From: Sanyastnella coralliicola
Lineage (GTDB): Bacteria; Bacteroidota; Bacteroidia; Flavobacteriales_D; Sanyastnellaceae
DNA length: 64,000 nucleotides
Direction: 5' to 3'
Assembly (NCBI RefSeq): GCF_030845195.1
Contig: NZ_CP132543.1
Location: 1,815,501-1,879,500, forward strand
Shown: positions 17,296 through 25,212 of the stretch, piece by piece
Layout of the letters: every line of letters starts with the position of its first letter
How positions within the stretch are numbered: the stretch's first letter is position 1
Notes under the pieces: generated by a model
The model's input: only the letters and a program-made list of their open reading frames with translations
Told to the model about the DNA's origin: nothing
Database searches by the model: none
Translations under genes and position numbers: made by a program

Positions 17296-17486
17296 GGTAT
17301 CTGGTTATTTGGTTCTTTCGTAAGAACCTGAAAACATGTGAATTGTTCTATTCTTAAGTGATGCAACATTTGAAAAGCTGAATGCAATAGGGTCCAATGG
17401 GATCAAGACCATTCATGTATTTTCACATTTGTCTCGCAACAAAAGACCTACCTTGTCGCTTAAGTAACCGAATCGAACCAAAAGAC

Positions 17487-20078
17487 ATGAAACCGATCGT
17501 AAGATTAATGAGCCTCTTCATGCTCATCGGGCTTGTTGCTGTCGCTCTCCCGGCAGACGCTCAAAAGAAGAAAAAAAAGAAAAAAGGCAAAGCTGACACA
17601 GAAGAGCCGGCTAAGCCCAAGAAAGACGGAAAAATGCCGTCGGAAATTACCAAGTCATGTGCTGCCTACGAAGGGCTTTTCACCGTTTATCAGGATACTG
17701 TAACCGGGAAATCATACATGCAGGTAAAAGCAGATCAACTGGATAAGGAGTACATCTACTTCTCATTCGTCGAAGATGGTTTGCTCGAAGCAGGATCTTT
17801 CCGTGGTTCTTACCGTGGTTCTAAAGTGATCTCTTTCCACCGTTACTACGATAAGTTAGAGATCAAGCACCAGAACACTTCTTACTACTTTGATGAGAAC
17901 AATGCACTTGCAAAGGCCGCAGAAGCCAACATAAACACACCGATCATTGCTAGTTTGAGCATTGAAGCGATGGATGAAGATTCAGGGGTTTACATTGTCT
18001 CTGCAGACAAGATTTTCTTGAGCGAGACATTCCAAATGATCAAGCCTCCAAGCAGTCCGGCGTTCCCAAGCTTCTTGGGCGGATTGAGCAAGGGGAAAAC
18101 GAAGATTCTTGACATCAATAGCTACCCAGCTAACACTGATATTTCGGTAGAATACGTTTACGACAACCCAGCACCACGTCGTGGTGGAAGCTCTGCAGCA
18201 ACAGATGTTCGTTACGTTAGCATCCGTTACCAGCACAGCTTGATTGAAATGCCTGATAATGACTACCAACCGCGTCGTGATGATCCACGTATCGGTTATT
18301 TCATGACCCAGGTAAACGATATGACCAGCTTTGATGCCACTCCATACCGTGATATGATTCACCGTTGGAATTTGGTAAAGAAAGATCCTAATGCTGCTGT
18401 CTCTGATCCAGTAGAGCCGATCACTTGGTGGATTGAGAACACCACTCCAGAAGAGTTCCGTCCGATCATCAAAGAAGGTGTTGAACGATGGAATGTTGCT
18501 TTCGAAAAGGCTGGATTCAGTAACGCAGTGGTTGTTAAAGTGCAACCAGATGACGCCGATTGGGATGCTGGAGACATTCGTTACAACGTACTTCGTTGGA
18601 CTTCTTCTCCTCAACCTCCGTTCGGTGGTTACGGACCAAGCTTTGTGAACCCACGCACAGGGGAAATCCTAGGAGCAGATATCATGCTCGAATTTGCATC
18701 CATTCGCGGACGCTTGTTCCGTGAAGAGATTTTCTCGCTTGCTGGAACGCAAATGGCTGAAGAAGAATTAACGAAAGAAGACATCATTGCTGATATGCAC
18801 CGCTGCGACATGGGTACAGTAATGCACCGTAACATGATGTTCGGACAAGCAGCCATGCGCGCAATGAACATGGGTGACGCCGCCGAGAAAGACTTTGTGA
18901 AGCAAACTCTTTACCGCCTGTGTCTACACGAAGTGGGGCACACATTAGGACTTTCGCACAATATGCGCGCTTCTACCCTACTCACACCAAAGCAGATTAA
19001 AGACGCAGACGTTGTTGCTGAAATGGGAATGTGTAATTCTGTGATGGAATACCCAGCAATCAACTTTGCTTACGACAAAGAAGACCAAACAGCTTACTAC
19101 GATGGCAACCCAGGATTCTATGATATGTGGGTTATCGAATATGGATACTCACAAGGGCTGGATGATCCTGAAGCAGAAGAGCGTCGACTAGAAGCCATCC
19201 TCTCTCGTTCACACGATCCAAAACTTGCGTTCGGTAACGATGCTGACGATATGCGTTCTCCAGGACGTGGAATCGATCCAGACATCAACATCTACGATTT
19301 GAGTAGCGATCCTGTGGCATACGCTGTTGAGCGTTGTGAACTTGTAAAGAAGGTGATGCCAAAAATTAAAGACAAGTACACTGATGCTGGTGACGGTTAC
19401 CAAGATCTACGCAACGCGTACATGTCGCTGACTGGAGAGTACACAACTCAGCTTGGTGTCATGACGCGTCAGATTGGTGGTGTGCACATCGATCGTGCCA
19501 TTGCCGGTCAAAATGCGGAGAGTGTTCCATTCACCCCTGTTTCTGAAGCAGATCAGAAGGCAGCGATGAAAGGATTGGCAACTTACGCCTTTGCTCCTGA
19601 TGCCTTCGAAGCAGATGAAGAGTTGTACCGCTACCTCATGATGCAACGTCGTGGATTCGGTCACTTCGGCAACAATGAAGACCCGCGTATTCACGATCGT
19701 ATTTTGGCTGCACAGTCATACGCCTTAGCGCACTTGCTTCATCCGAACGTTTTGAAGCGTATTGTAGATAGCCAAGAGTACGGCAACACCTATGAGTTGG
19801 ATGAGTACATGACAGACCTTACGGATGCGATCTTCAAGGCCGATCTACGTACAAAGGTGAACACTCGTCGTCAGAACCTACAGATCTTGTATGTGAAGAG
19901 ACTGATCTCAACGATCGGAGAAAAGAGCCGTTACAGCTTCCATGCACGCAGTATGGCGTTGTATGAGTTGAACCGCATTAACCGCTCTATGCGAAATGCA
20001 TCTTCTCCAGATACAATGACAAAAGCTCACCGCCAGCACATTTCGAAGCTGATCGATGATGCTCTAGAAGGAAAATAA
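17487..20078 (+). CDS. Zinc-dependent metalloprotease (DUF5117/DUF4953 type)
   Basis: 863 aa from ATG 17487. An in-frame codon at 17397 would add 30 residues that lack any signal; the ATG chosen gives MKPIVRLMSLFMLIGLVAVALPADA, a clean signal peptide, followed by a Lys run. The N-terminal half matches the DUF5118/DUF5117 type (DKEYIYFSFVEDGLLEAGSFR). The catalytic met-zincin motif HEVGHTLGLSH is at 481-491 (zinc ligands H481, H485, H491), with a downstream Met turn in SVMEYPAINF. Such proteins are common, large, secreted or periplasmic peptidases of Bacteroidota with unknown substrates. It stands alone, with a strong terminator shared with the convergent trpB2. Confidence 0.92.
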   Translation: MKPIVRLMSLFMLIGLVAVALPADAQKKKKKKKGKADTEEPAKPKKDGKMPSEITKSCAAYEGLFTVYQDTVTGKSYMQVKADQLDKEYIYFSFVEDGLLEAGSFRGSYRGSKVISFHRYYDKLEIKHQNTSYYFDENNALAKAAEANINTPIIASLSIEAMDEDSGVYIVSADKIFLSETFQMIKPPSSPAFPSFLGGLSKGKTKILDINSYPANTDISVEYVYDNPAPRRGGSSAATDVRYVSIRYQHSLIEMPDNDYQPRRDDPRIGYFMTQVNDMTSFDATPYRDMIHRWNLVKKDPNAAVSDPVEPITWWIENTTPEEFRPIIKEGVERWNVAFEKAGFSNAVVVKVQPDDADWDAGDIRYNVLRWTSSPQPPFGGYGPSFVNPRTGEILGADIMLEFASIRGRLFREEIFSLAGTQMAEEELTKEDIIADMHRCDMGTVMHRNMMFGQAAMRAMNMGDAAEKDFVKQTLYRLCLHEVGHTLGLSHNMRASTLLTPKQIKDADVVAEMGMCNSVMEYPAINFAYDKEDQTAYYDGNPGFYDMWVIEYGYSQGLDDPEAEERRLEAILSRSHDPKLAFGNDADDMRSPGRGIDPDINIYDLSSDPVAYAVERCELVKKVMPKIKDKYTDAGDGYQDLRNAYMSLTGEYTTQLGVMTRQIGGVHIDRAIAGQNAESVPFTPVSEADQKAAMKGLATYAFAPDAFEADEELYRYLMMQRRGFGHFGNNEDPRIHDRILAAQSYALAHLLHPNVLKRIVDSQEYGNTYELDEYMTDLTDAIFKADLRTKVNTRRQNLQILYVKRLISTIGEKSRYSFHARSMALYELNRINRSMRNASSPDTMTKAHRQHISKLIDDALEGK

Positions 20079-20098
20079 TATTCCACTAGTTGGAAAAA

Positions 20099-20130
20099 GA
20101 AAAGGCGCTCGAATCATCGGGCGCCTTTTT
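20099..20130. terminator. Bidirectional terminator between the zincin and trpB2
   Basis: Stem AAAAGGCGC (20100-20108) with GCGCCTTTT (20121-20129), 12-base loop, T run on the plus side and A-rich left flank giving U tract on the minus side. It serves both convergent genes. Confidence 0.8.
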
Positions 20131-20152
20131 AATTGAGCCTAACCAAAGCTCT

Positions 20153-21520
20153 TCATACTAGCGACGGAGTCTGAATTTTCTGCAGTGCCTTCTGAACATC
20201 TGCATCTGACAGCTCGTGCTTAACCAAAGATCCTTTGAGGTAATCATCGTATGCTTTGAGATCGAAGTATCCGTGACCGCATAAGTGGATGAGAATGACT
20301 TTACTTTCTCCTGATTCCTTGCACTTCTTTGCTTCGCGAATAGCAGATGCAATCGCGTGGCATGTTTCTGGTGCCGGTAGAATCCCTTCCTTTTGAGTAA
20401 AGAGCACTCCTGCTTCAAAACACTCCAGCTGATCAATCGCTTCAGCCTCAATCAACTTGTCTTTTAGCAACTGACTCACCACAACTCCTGCTCCGTGGTA
20501 ACGCAGACCGCCGGCATGGATAGGTGCTGGAACGAATTGGTGCCCTAGTGTATACATTGGCATCAACGGGGTCATTCCCACCGTATCACCGAAGTCATAA
20601 CGGAACTCTCCTTTGGTCAACTTCGGACATGAAGACGGTTCACTCGCAATGCATCGAATCTTGCGTCCTTGTGTGAAATTCATGCGAAGGAACGGAAAGC
20701 TGATACCGGCGAAGTTTGATCCGCCACCGAAGGGAGCACAGATAATATCTGGCATCTCTCCTGCCTTCTCCATTTGCTTGATAGCTTCTTGTCCGATAAC
20801 CGTTTGGTGAAGCAATACGTGATTCAACACACTTCCCAAAGCGTACTTCGTATCTGGGTCGTTCGCTGCCTTTTCAACCGCCTCTGAAATGGCGATCCCT
20901 AAGCTACCAGGTGAGTCTGGATCTTCAGCGAGGATCTTTCTTCCAGCCTCTGTTGTGTTTGTTGGTGATGCGTGTACATCTGCTCCATAAGTCTGCATCA
21001 ACATTTTGCGATAAGGCTTCTGATCATGGCTAATCCTCACCATGAATACCTCACAGTCAATATTGAACTGGGCGCAAGCGAAGCTCAAAGCCGAACCCCA
21101 TTGACCAGCACCTGTTTCAGTGGTAATCTTCTTTACACCCTCCATTTTATTGTAATAGGCTTGCGCAATAGCAGTGTTGGGTTTGTGGGATCCACTTGGA
21201 GATACTCCCTCATACTTGTAGTAGATCTTCGCCGGAGTATCGAGTGCCTTTTCTAACTCGAATGCTCTGAATAGCGGTGTTGGACGATACTTCAAATAGG
21301 TATCTCTCACCTCATCAGGGATTTCGATCATCTGTTCGGCACTGACCTCCTGTTTGATCAGTTCTTCGGGGAACAATGGAGCTAAGGCCTCAGGACCGAT
21401 GGGCTCCATAGTACCCGGATTTAGTGGGGGCAGCGGCTTGTTCGGCATGTCTGCCACGATGTTGTAAAAGTGCGTAGGCACCTCCTGCGGAAGCAGGTCA
21501 AAACGTCTGTTTTTCATCAT
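20153..21520 (-). CDS. trpB2: TrpB2-type tryptophan synthase beta subunit
   Basis: 455 aa, the longer TrpB2 class (TIGR01415 type). It makes L-tryptophan from indole and serine with pyridoxal phosphate. The PLP lysine is K113 in SPSGSHKPNTA; TETGAGQWGSALSFAC and the phosphate-binding FGGGSNFAG are clear. TrpB2 carries an N-terminal extension, seen here, and typically acts without TrpA. It is a stand-alone gene here. It starts at ATG 21520 (a second ATG follows directly) and lies 43 bases behind the T tract of an attenuator whose leader peptide is rich in Trp codons, which independently supports the tryptophan assignment. Confidence 0.95.
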   Translation of the reverse strand: MMKNRRFDLLPQEVPTHFYNIVADMPNKPLPPLNPGTMEPIGPEALAPLFPEELIKQEVSAEQMIEIPDEVRDTYLKYRPTPLFRAFELEKALDTPAKIYYKYEGVSPSGSHKPNTAIAQAYYNKMEGVKKITTETGAGQWGSALSFACAQFNIDCEVFMVRISHDQKPYRKMLMQTYGADVHASPTNTTEAGRKILAEDPDSPGSLGIAISEAVEKAANDPDTKYALGSVLNHVLLHQTVIGQEAIKQMEKAGEMPDIICAPFGGGSNFAGISFPFLRMNFTQGRKIRCIASEPSSCPKLTKGEFRYDFGDTVGMTPLMPMYTLGHQFVPAPIHAGGLRYHGAGVVVSQLLKDKLIEAEAIDQLECFEAGVLFTQKEGILPAPETCHAIASAIREAKKCKESGESKVILIHLCGHGYFDLKAYDDYLKGSLVKHELSDADVQKALQKIQTPSLV

Positions 21521-21562
21521 GTATTGGTTTGAAATAATTGGAATTCGGAAAAAATGGGCAAC

Positions 21563-21587
21563 AAAAAAGCCCCGCTCGTGCGGGGCT
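21563..21587 (-). terminator. Attenuator terminator of trpB2
   Basis: On the minus strand, AGCCCCGC - ACGA - GCGGGGCT (plus coordinates 21568-21587), an 8-bp perfect GC-rich stem followed by six Ts (21563-21568). It starts 27 bases after the leader peptide stop and ends 43 bases before trpB2. The hexamer GCACGA at the stem-loop junction (plus 21576-21581) is complementary to a segment of the leader (plus 21624-21629), which could form the antiterminator. Confidence 0.85.
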
Positions 21588-21614
21588 CATTAATATCTAT
21601 TCAACATATAGGTA

Positions 21615-21686
21615 TTACCACCAGCACGACTGACGCCATGAGGTGCACCACCAAGAAAGATTTGTATATGTTGTGTTGTTGCGCAT
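21615..21686 (-). CDS. trpL: trp leader peptide (five Trp codons)
   Basis: A 23-codon frame, ATG at 21686 to TAA at 21615-21617. Trp occurs at codons 12, 13, 17, 22 and 23 (SWWCTSW, then CWW before the stop); five of 23 residues for an amino acid that is normally about 1%. A -7 box TATCTTTG lies 8 bases upstream and an intrinsic terminator 27 bases downstream, directly in front of trpB2. This is the layout of a ribosome-mediated attenuator: stalling at Trp codons under starvation would favour an antiterminator. The peptide itself probably has no other function. Confidence 0.85.
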   Translation of the reverse strand: MRNNTTYTNLSWWCTSWRQSCWW

Positions 21687-21694
21687 TGCTATGA

Positions 21695-21702
21695 CAAAGA
21701 TA
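21695..21702 (-). promoter_or_regulatory. Promoter -7 box of the trp leader
   Basis: On the minus strand TATCTTTG, exact TAnnTTTG, 8 bases upstream of the leader ATG. No clear -33 TTTG at the usual distance. Confidence 0.6.
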
Positions 21703-21737
21703 CAGCTTGGTTTTAGAATTCCCTACTTCATCTCACT

Positions 21738-22295
21738 TTAGGGTACAACCTGCTCATATTTCAGGTATCGAAAGTCGTTGAAGAGTATAGATTCATCCGT
21801 CATCTTCTCCAAAGGCATGTCTAATGAATCAGTCACTGCTGCCACGAGTTGTGCGTTCGCACAGTTACATTTGTAAACGTTTCCGAAGTAGGAGAACCAA
21901 TAACTTCCCTGTTGCCAAAGCACTTCACACTCGTTTCCACGATCACAAACATAGCTACCTACGTAATCAGCGCAACGGGCACCTTTCGTGGTCATGACGA
22001 GCCCTTTGAACCGGATACTCGATTCATTGATCAGCTCTACCTCTGCTCTTTCGTTATTTGAAACGGCAATGAGTTTGCCTTCCGAACACTCACATTGATA
22101 TTCTGTCTCATTGTACATTAACACATCGCTCCCGGGGAATGAAAGCTCCAATATGTGTGATGGGCCGTGCATAAATGCCCCTGCCAAAGGCTCGCACTTT
22201 TGATTTTGAAGATCCGCTGCATACAATGCAAAGCCACCTATAAGTACGATGACAACAAGGATGATGCGGTACTTTCCAAATTGCTTCATGATCAT
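21738..22295 (-). CDS. Membrane-anchored Cys-rich protein with an internal duplication
   Basis: 185 aa. An uncleaved signal anchor or signal peptide (about 9-27, RIILVVIVLIGGFALYAA) and an exported Cys-rich part. Two similar blocks can be seen: one containing YQCECSEGKLIAVSNN (about 66-81) and one containing YKCNCANAQLVAAVTDS (about 140-156), each preceded by an aromatic/beta stretch, so the exported part is probably two copies of one small disulfide domain. No known family. It lies alone between trpB2 and the papain-like protease, same strand as both. Confidence 0.75.
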   Translation of the reverse strand: MIMKQFGKYRIILVVIVLIGGFALYAADLQNQKCEPLAGAFMHGPSHILELSFPGSDVLMYNETEYQCECSEGKLIAVSNNERAEVELINESSIRFKGLVMTTKGARCADYVGSYVCDRGNECEVLWQQGSYWFSYFGNVYKCNCANAQLVAAVTDSLDMPLEKMTDESILFNDFRYLKYEQVVP

Positions 22296-22402
22296 TGCAT
22301 GGATTTGGATTACCTAATTAACTCTCAGCCTTAAGTAACACAAAATCAATGGATTTGTTAGTACACTTGATAAATATCAGCTGACACCTACACGTTGAAA
22401 TC

Positions 22403-23950
22403 TCACTGTTTGTCAATACTGATAACGACTCCGATCATTTCTTCCTTCGCTAAATCAGCACTGAAATCGATCATATTCCCACCTTCAAATCGCACGTTCT
22501 GCACACCAAGTAGGCTTTGAAGTTTGTTCGCATAGGTTCCTTGACCAGACGAAAGACGCTGGTTGAAATCGTTGTAATCAATGGGATCTTGAGTTATGAC
22601 TATGGCGATATGATCTCGGTTTCCAACGTCGTCTGTTTTCATAGAGTAGTCACGAGGGAAAAGACGAGTGCCGGTAATTCCACAATATGGTGAGTGCTTC
22701 TCGGTATATGGGAACAACACATAACTACTTCCATCGGTCTCTTCACCAAAAACATAAATGTAACATGGCTTATCGTTGGTAATCTCCACTTTGAACTTGT
22801 CTCCAATTTCCACTGGATCAGCCGTCGAGAACATCCCTTCCATTCCTTGATGGAATCGCATGTACCCCCCATCATTCATTTTCAATCCGATCTCAGCCGT
22901 CAGACGTGATCCAAATGGAGCGTCGGCATTGCCCATTGGATCCATTCCATAGGCCTCACGAACGAAGTAATCGAAGTCTTTGTAGCGAACGTAGGCTACG
23001 CCATCGTTCCCCCAATCTTCACCCCAGCTGTTCATGATTTCGAAGGCTCCACCTTCCAAATAATCGTCATACCCGATAACACACATGGCATGTCCTCCAA
23101 AACCTCGCTGATCATAATCCGTCGCTGAAGGGATCCAAACATTCTTCCCGTGCATGCCTTGCATGAAGCTTCCACCGACCATCATTCCTATCACCACGGG
23201 TGCTCCTTGAGCAATGTGTTGTTTCACCGCCAGTAAATCAACCTCCCTCGCATTGTCACTTTTTGAAAGTCGCTGAAAACCATGGATTGTATAATCTTGC
23301 GCTCGCTCACGCTCGGAACTGTTAGGTTTATCAGAGCAAGAACGCTCATCATAGCCAAATTCACGGAAAGGAAGTACTCCTCCCTCCTGCAAATTCTCCA
23401 TGGCATCTGGGAGGTAAGAACCTTGACAATTGGTCAAGGCAATCTGGTTGTACAGATAACTAGGTGAAAATGCCAGTTGATTCGGGTTCTTCCCAGTTCT
23501 TCTAGATTCAAGAATGGTACGACCTGCATAACTCGCTGCCCATGCCACGCACGACCCTTGTTTCCCTTGGCTTAAACGTTTTGGTGCATATGCTTCTAGA
23601 CTAAAAGACTCTGGAAGCGGGTTCTTGATATTATCAGCCAACGGTTCATAGATTGCCGTATTCTCATGCTTCTCTGCCGAGTACTCTAGTCCGGTTGAGA
23701 ACAGGTTCTCTACGATATTCTGTGTGGTTTCTCCTCCACCTTCAAGTCCGCTGCATCCTCCTCCGAAGAAATACCACAAACCACCGATCACAGCCACTAC
23801 CAACAGCAACTTCGGTTTCTTCAACAAAAGTGGAATCAGATAAACCAAGGGGTTATTCCCCCCACCACCTCCTGTACTGGGACGTCTTCTTCTTCCAGGA
23901 TAATTGTCTTTTGAACGACGGTTGTCGTCCTTTTCCATTCTAACTGGCAT
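22403..23950 (-). CDS. Membrane-anchored C1 (papain-like) peptidase with DUF4384-like tail
   Basis: 515 aa. A short basic, Gly-rich cytoplasmic N-terminus, one membrane helix (about 36-63), then a papain-fold domain. The catalytic Cys is 134 in QGKQGSCVAWAAS, His in GGHAMCVIGYDD, Asn in NSWGEDWG. The C-terminal 150 residues (GDKFKVEITNDKPCYIYVF and onward) resemble the DUF4384 beta domain often found in outer or exported proteins of this phylum. It probably cleaves proteins outside the cytoplasmic membrane. MPVRMEKD has an alternative ATG four codons later (23938). A heptamer array sits directly upstream, at 23957-23984. Confidence 0.88.
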   Translation of the reverse strand: MPVRMEKDDNRRSKDNYPGRRRRPSTGGGGGNNPLVYLIPLLLKKPKLLLVVAVIGGLWYFFGGGCSGLEGGGETTQNIVENLFSTGLEYSAEKHENTAIYEPLADNIKNPLPESFSLEAYAPKRLSQGKQGSCVAWAASYAGRTILESRRTGKNPNQLAFSPSYLYNQIALTNCQGSYLPDAMENLQEGGVLPFREFGYDERSCSDKPNSSERERAQDYTIHGFQRLSKSDNAREVDLLAVKQHIAQGAPVVIGMMVGGSFMQGMHGKNVWIPSATDYDQRGFGGHAMCVIGYDDYLEGGAFEIMNSWGEDWGNDGVAYVRYKDFDYFVREAYGMDPMGNADAPFGSRLTAEIGLKMNDGGYMRFHQGMEGMFSTADPVEIGDKFKVEITNDKPCYIYVFGEETDGSSYVLFPYTEKHSPYCGITGTRLFPRDYSMKTDDVGNRDHIAIVITQDPIDYNDFNQRLSSGQGTYANKLQSLLGVQNVRFEGGNMIDFSADLAKEEMIGVVISIDKQ

Positions 23951-23956
23951 TTTTTT

Positions 23957-24062
23957 AGGCTTTAGGCGTTAGGCTATAGGCGTTAGTACTCTCCGCAATC
24001 CGCGATCCGCGATCCGCGATCCGCGATCCGCAATCCGCAATCCGCAATCCGCAATCCGCAAT
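23957..24062. repeat. Heptamer arrays: AGGCNTT block plus ten CCGCRAT units
   Basis: 23957-23984 is AGGCTTT, AGGCGTT, AGGCTAT, AGGCGTT. 23993-24062 is ten consecutive 7-bp units: one CCGCAAT, four CCGCGAT, five CCGCAAT. Both lie in the 252-base gap between the divergent protease and YkuK-like genes. The remaining part, 24063-24202, holds nothing clear apart from an isolated TGTGGATAA. Confidence 0.9.
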
Positions 24063-24202
24063 CCTTATGACGCAAGTATAGCACTCTAGGTCACAATGTG
24101 CGACACTTAAGTTCAGGATCTCAAGATTGTGGATAACCCATAAGAACTTTCACACCTCCTTAACATCGGTGAACCCTCTCTTTCAATAACTTAATAAGCG
24201 TT

Positions 24203-24676
24203 ATGAATGTGGACGATCCCTCAAGAGTATTTCAGATTATGGGCGGGAGACGACGTGTAGACTTCGTTTCATATGTCCGAGAGTTTACTGACTTGTACCC
24301 TCATTGTGAGGTTCATGTTGGTTGTGACAGTCAGAATCATCGTCAGAATACGGTGTATGTGACTACGATTGTATTCCGTTTTCCAGGTAATGGAGCGCAT
24401 GTGATCTATCGCAAGGAACGTGTGCCTAGGATCCCTGACCTCTGGTCGAAGTTATGGGGAGAGACAGAGCGATCAGTAGAGATTGCGGATGCCATTCGCA
24501 ATGAGCTGGGTGTCCAAATCAAGCAGATTGACCTCGATTTCAATACCGATCCCTCCTATCCTTCAAATAAGCTGTTGAGCGCGAGCGCGGGGTATATTTC
24601 CTCGATGGGCTTTCATAGCCAGGCGAAACCTGGACTCCTTATGGCTGCTTGGGCGGCAGATGTATTGTGCCATTGA
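24203..24676 (+). CDS. YkuK-like ribonuclease H-fold protein (DUF458)
   Basis: 157 aa. The start of an RNase H-like fold is visible: VHVGCDSQNHRQNTVYVTTIVF, where the Asp of CDSQ is the expected first acidic residue, followed by a Gly-rich hairpin, GETERSVEIADAIRNEL and QIDLDFNTDPSYPSNKL. This matches the YkuK/DUF458 family (PF04308 type); the B. subtilis member has no firm function. It is cytoplasmic, has no signal, and lies 35 bases before the SRPBCC gene on the same strand. Confidence 0.8.
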   Translation: MNVDDPSRVFQIMGGRRRVDFVSYVREFTDLYPHCEVHVGCDSQNHRQNTVYVTTIVFRFPGNGAHVIYRKERVPRIPDLWSKLWGETERSVEIADAIRNELGVQIKQIDLDFNTDPSYPSNKLLSASAGYISSMGFHSQAKPGLLMAAWAADVLCH

Positions 24677-24711
24677 GTTGAACACTCTTTGCGCAAAGCG
24701 GTTATCTGAGT

Positions 24712-25209
24712 ATGAAAATGCATCGTTTGACAACCGCACAGTGGCTTCCTATTTCTTTAGAAGAAGCATGGACATTCTTTAGTATGCCAGAGAATCTTGA
24801 CCTCATCACGCCTGATGATATGAGCTTCAATATCCTTTCGGGTTCTGGCGAGCGCACTTATGCAGGACAAGTAATCACTTACAAGATTGCCCCAGTATTG
24901 AATATTCCAATGTCATGGGTGACCGAGATTACTCAGTGTGTTGACAAACACTACTTCATCGATGAGCAGCGATTTGGTCCATACAAATTCTGGCATCACC
25001 TGCATCGATTCAAGGAACAAGATGGTGGAGTTCTCATGGAAGACATCCTTCACTACGCTCTGCCTGGAGGAGCACTAGGAGAGCTTTTCGGTGGACCCAT
25101 GATCCACAAAAAGGTTAAAGGTATCTTCGACTACCGTGGAAAGAAATTGGCAGAGGTATTCCCGGGTGCAAAAGAACCTTTCACACCTACATTGAGAAGA
25201 AGCGCGTAA
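24712..25209 (+). CDS. SRPBCC family protein
   Basis: 165 aa. START/SRPBCC fold: WLPISLEEAWTFFSMPENLDLITPDDMSF at the N-terminus, a beta meander (AGQVITYKI, SWVTEITQ, YFIDEQRFGPYKFWHH) and a long C-terminal helix (IFDYRGKKLAEVF). Such proteins bind hydrophobic ligands; the cell-division inhibitor SulA-like annotation sometimes given to this subgroup is not supported. Likely co-transcribed with the YkuK-like gene. It ends three bases from the end of the convergent glnS. Confidence 0.85.
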   Translation: MKMHRLTTAQWLPISLEEAWTFFSMPENLDLITPDDMSFNILSGSGERTYAGQVITYKIAPVLNIPMSWVTEITQCVDKHYFIDEQRFGPYKFWHHLHRFKEQDGGVLMEDILHYALPGGALGELFGGPMIHKKVKGIFDYRGKKLAEVFPGAKEPFTPTLRRSA

Positions 25210-25212
25210 TTC

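Noticed and set aside
17982-18614. 210-codon minus-strand frame in the zincin gene
   Set aside because: Antisense shadow of the metalloprotease; no signal, no domain.
23957-24062. Heptamer arrays as possible CRISPR repeats
   Set aside because: Units are 7 bp without spacers, adjacent units touch, and no cas gene is present.
24128-24136. TGTGGATAA, a perfect DnaA box, near the YkuK-like gene
   Set aside because: A single 9-mer is expected by chance about once in every two windows this size, there is no cluster of boxes or AT-rich unwinding element, and dnaA/dnaN are absent.
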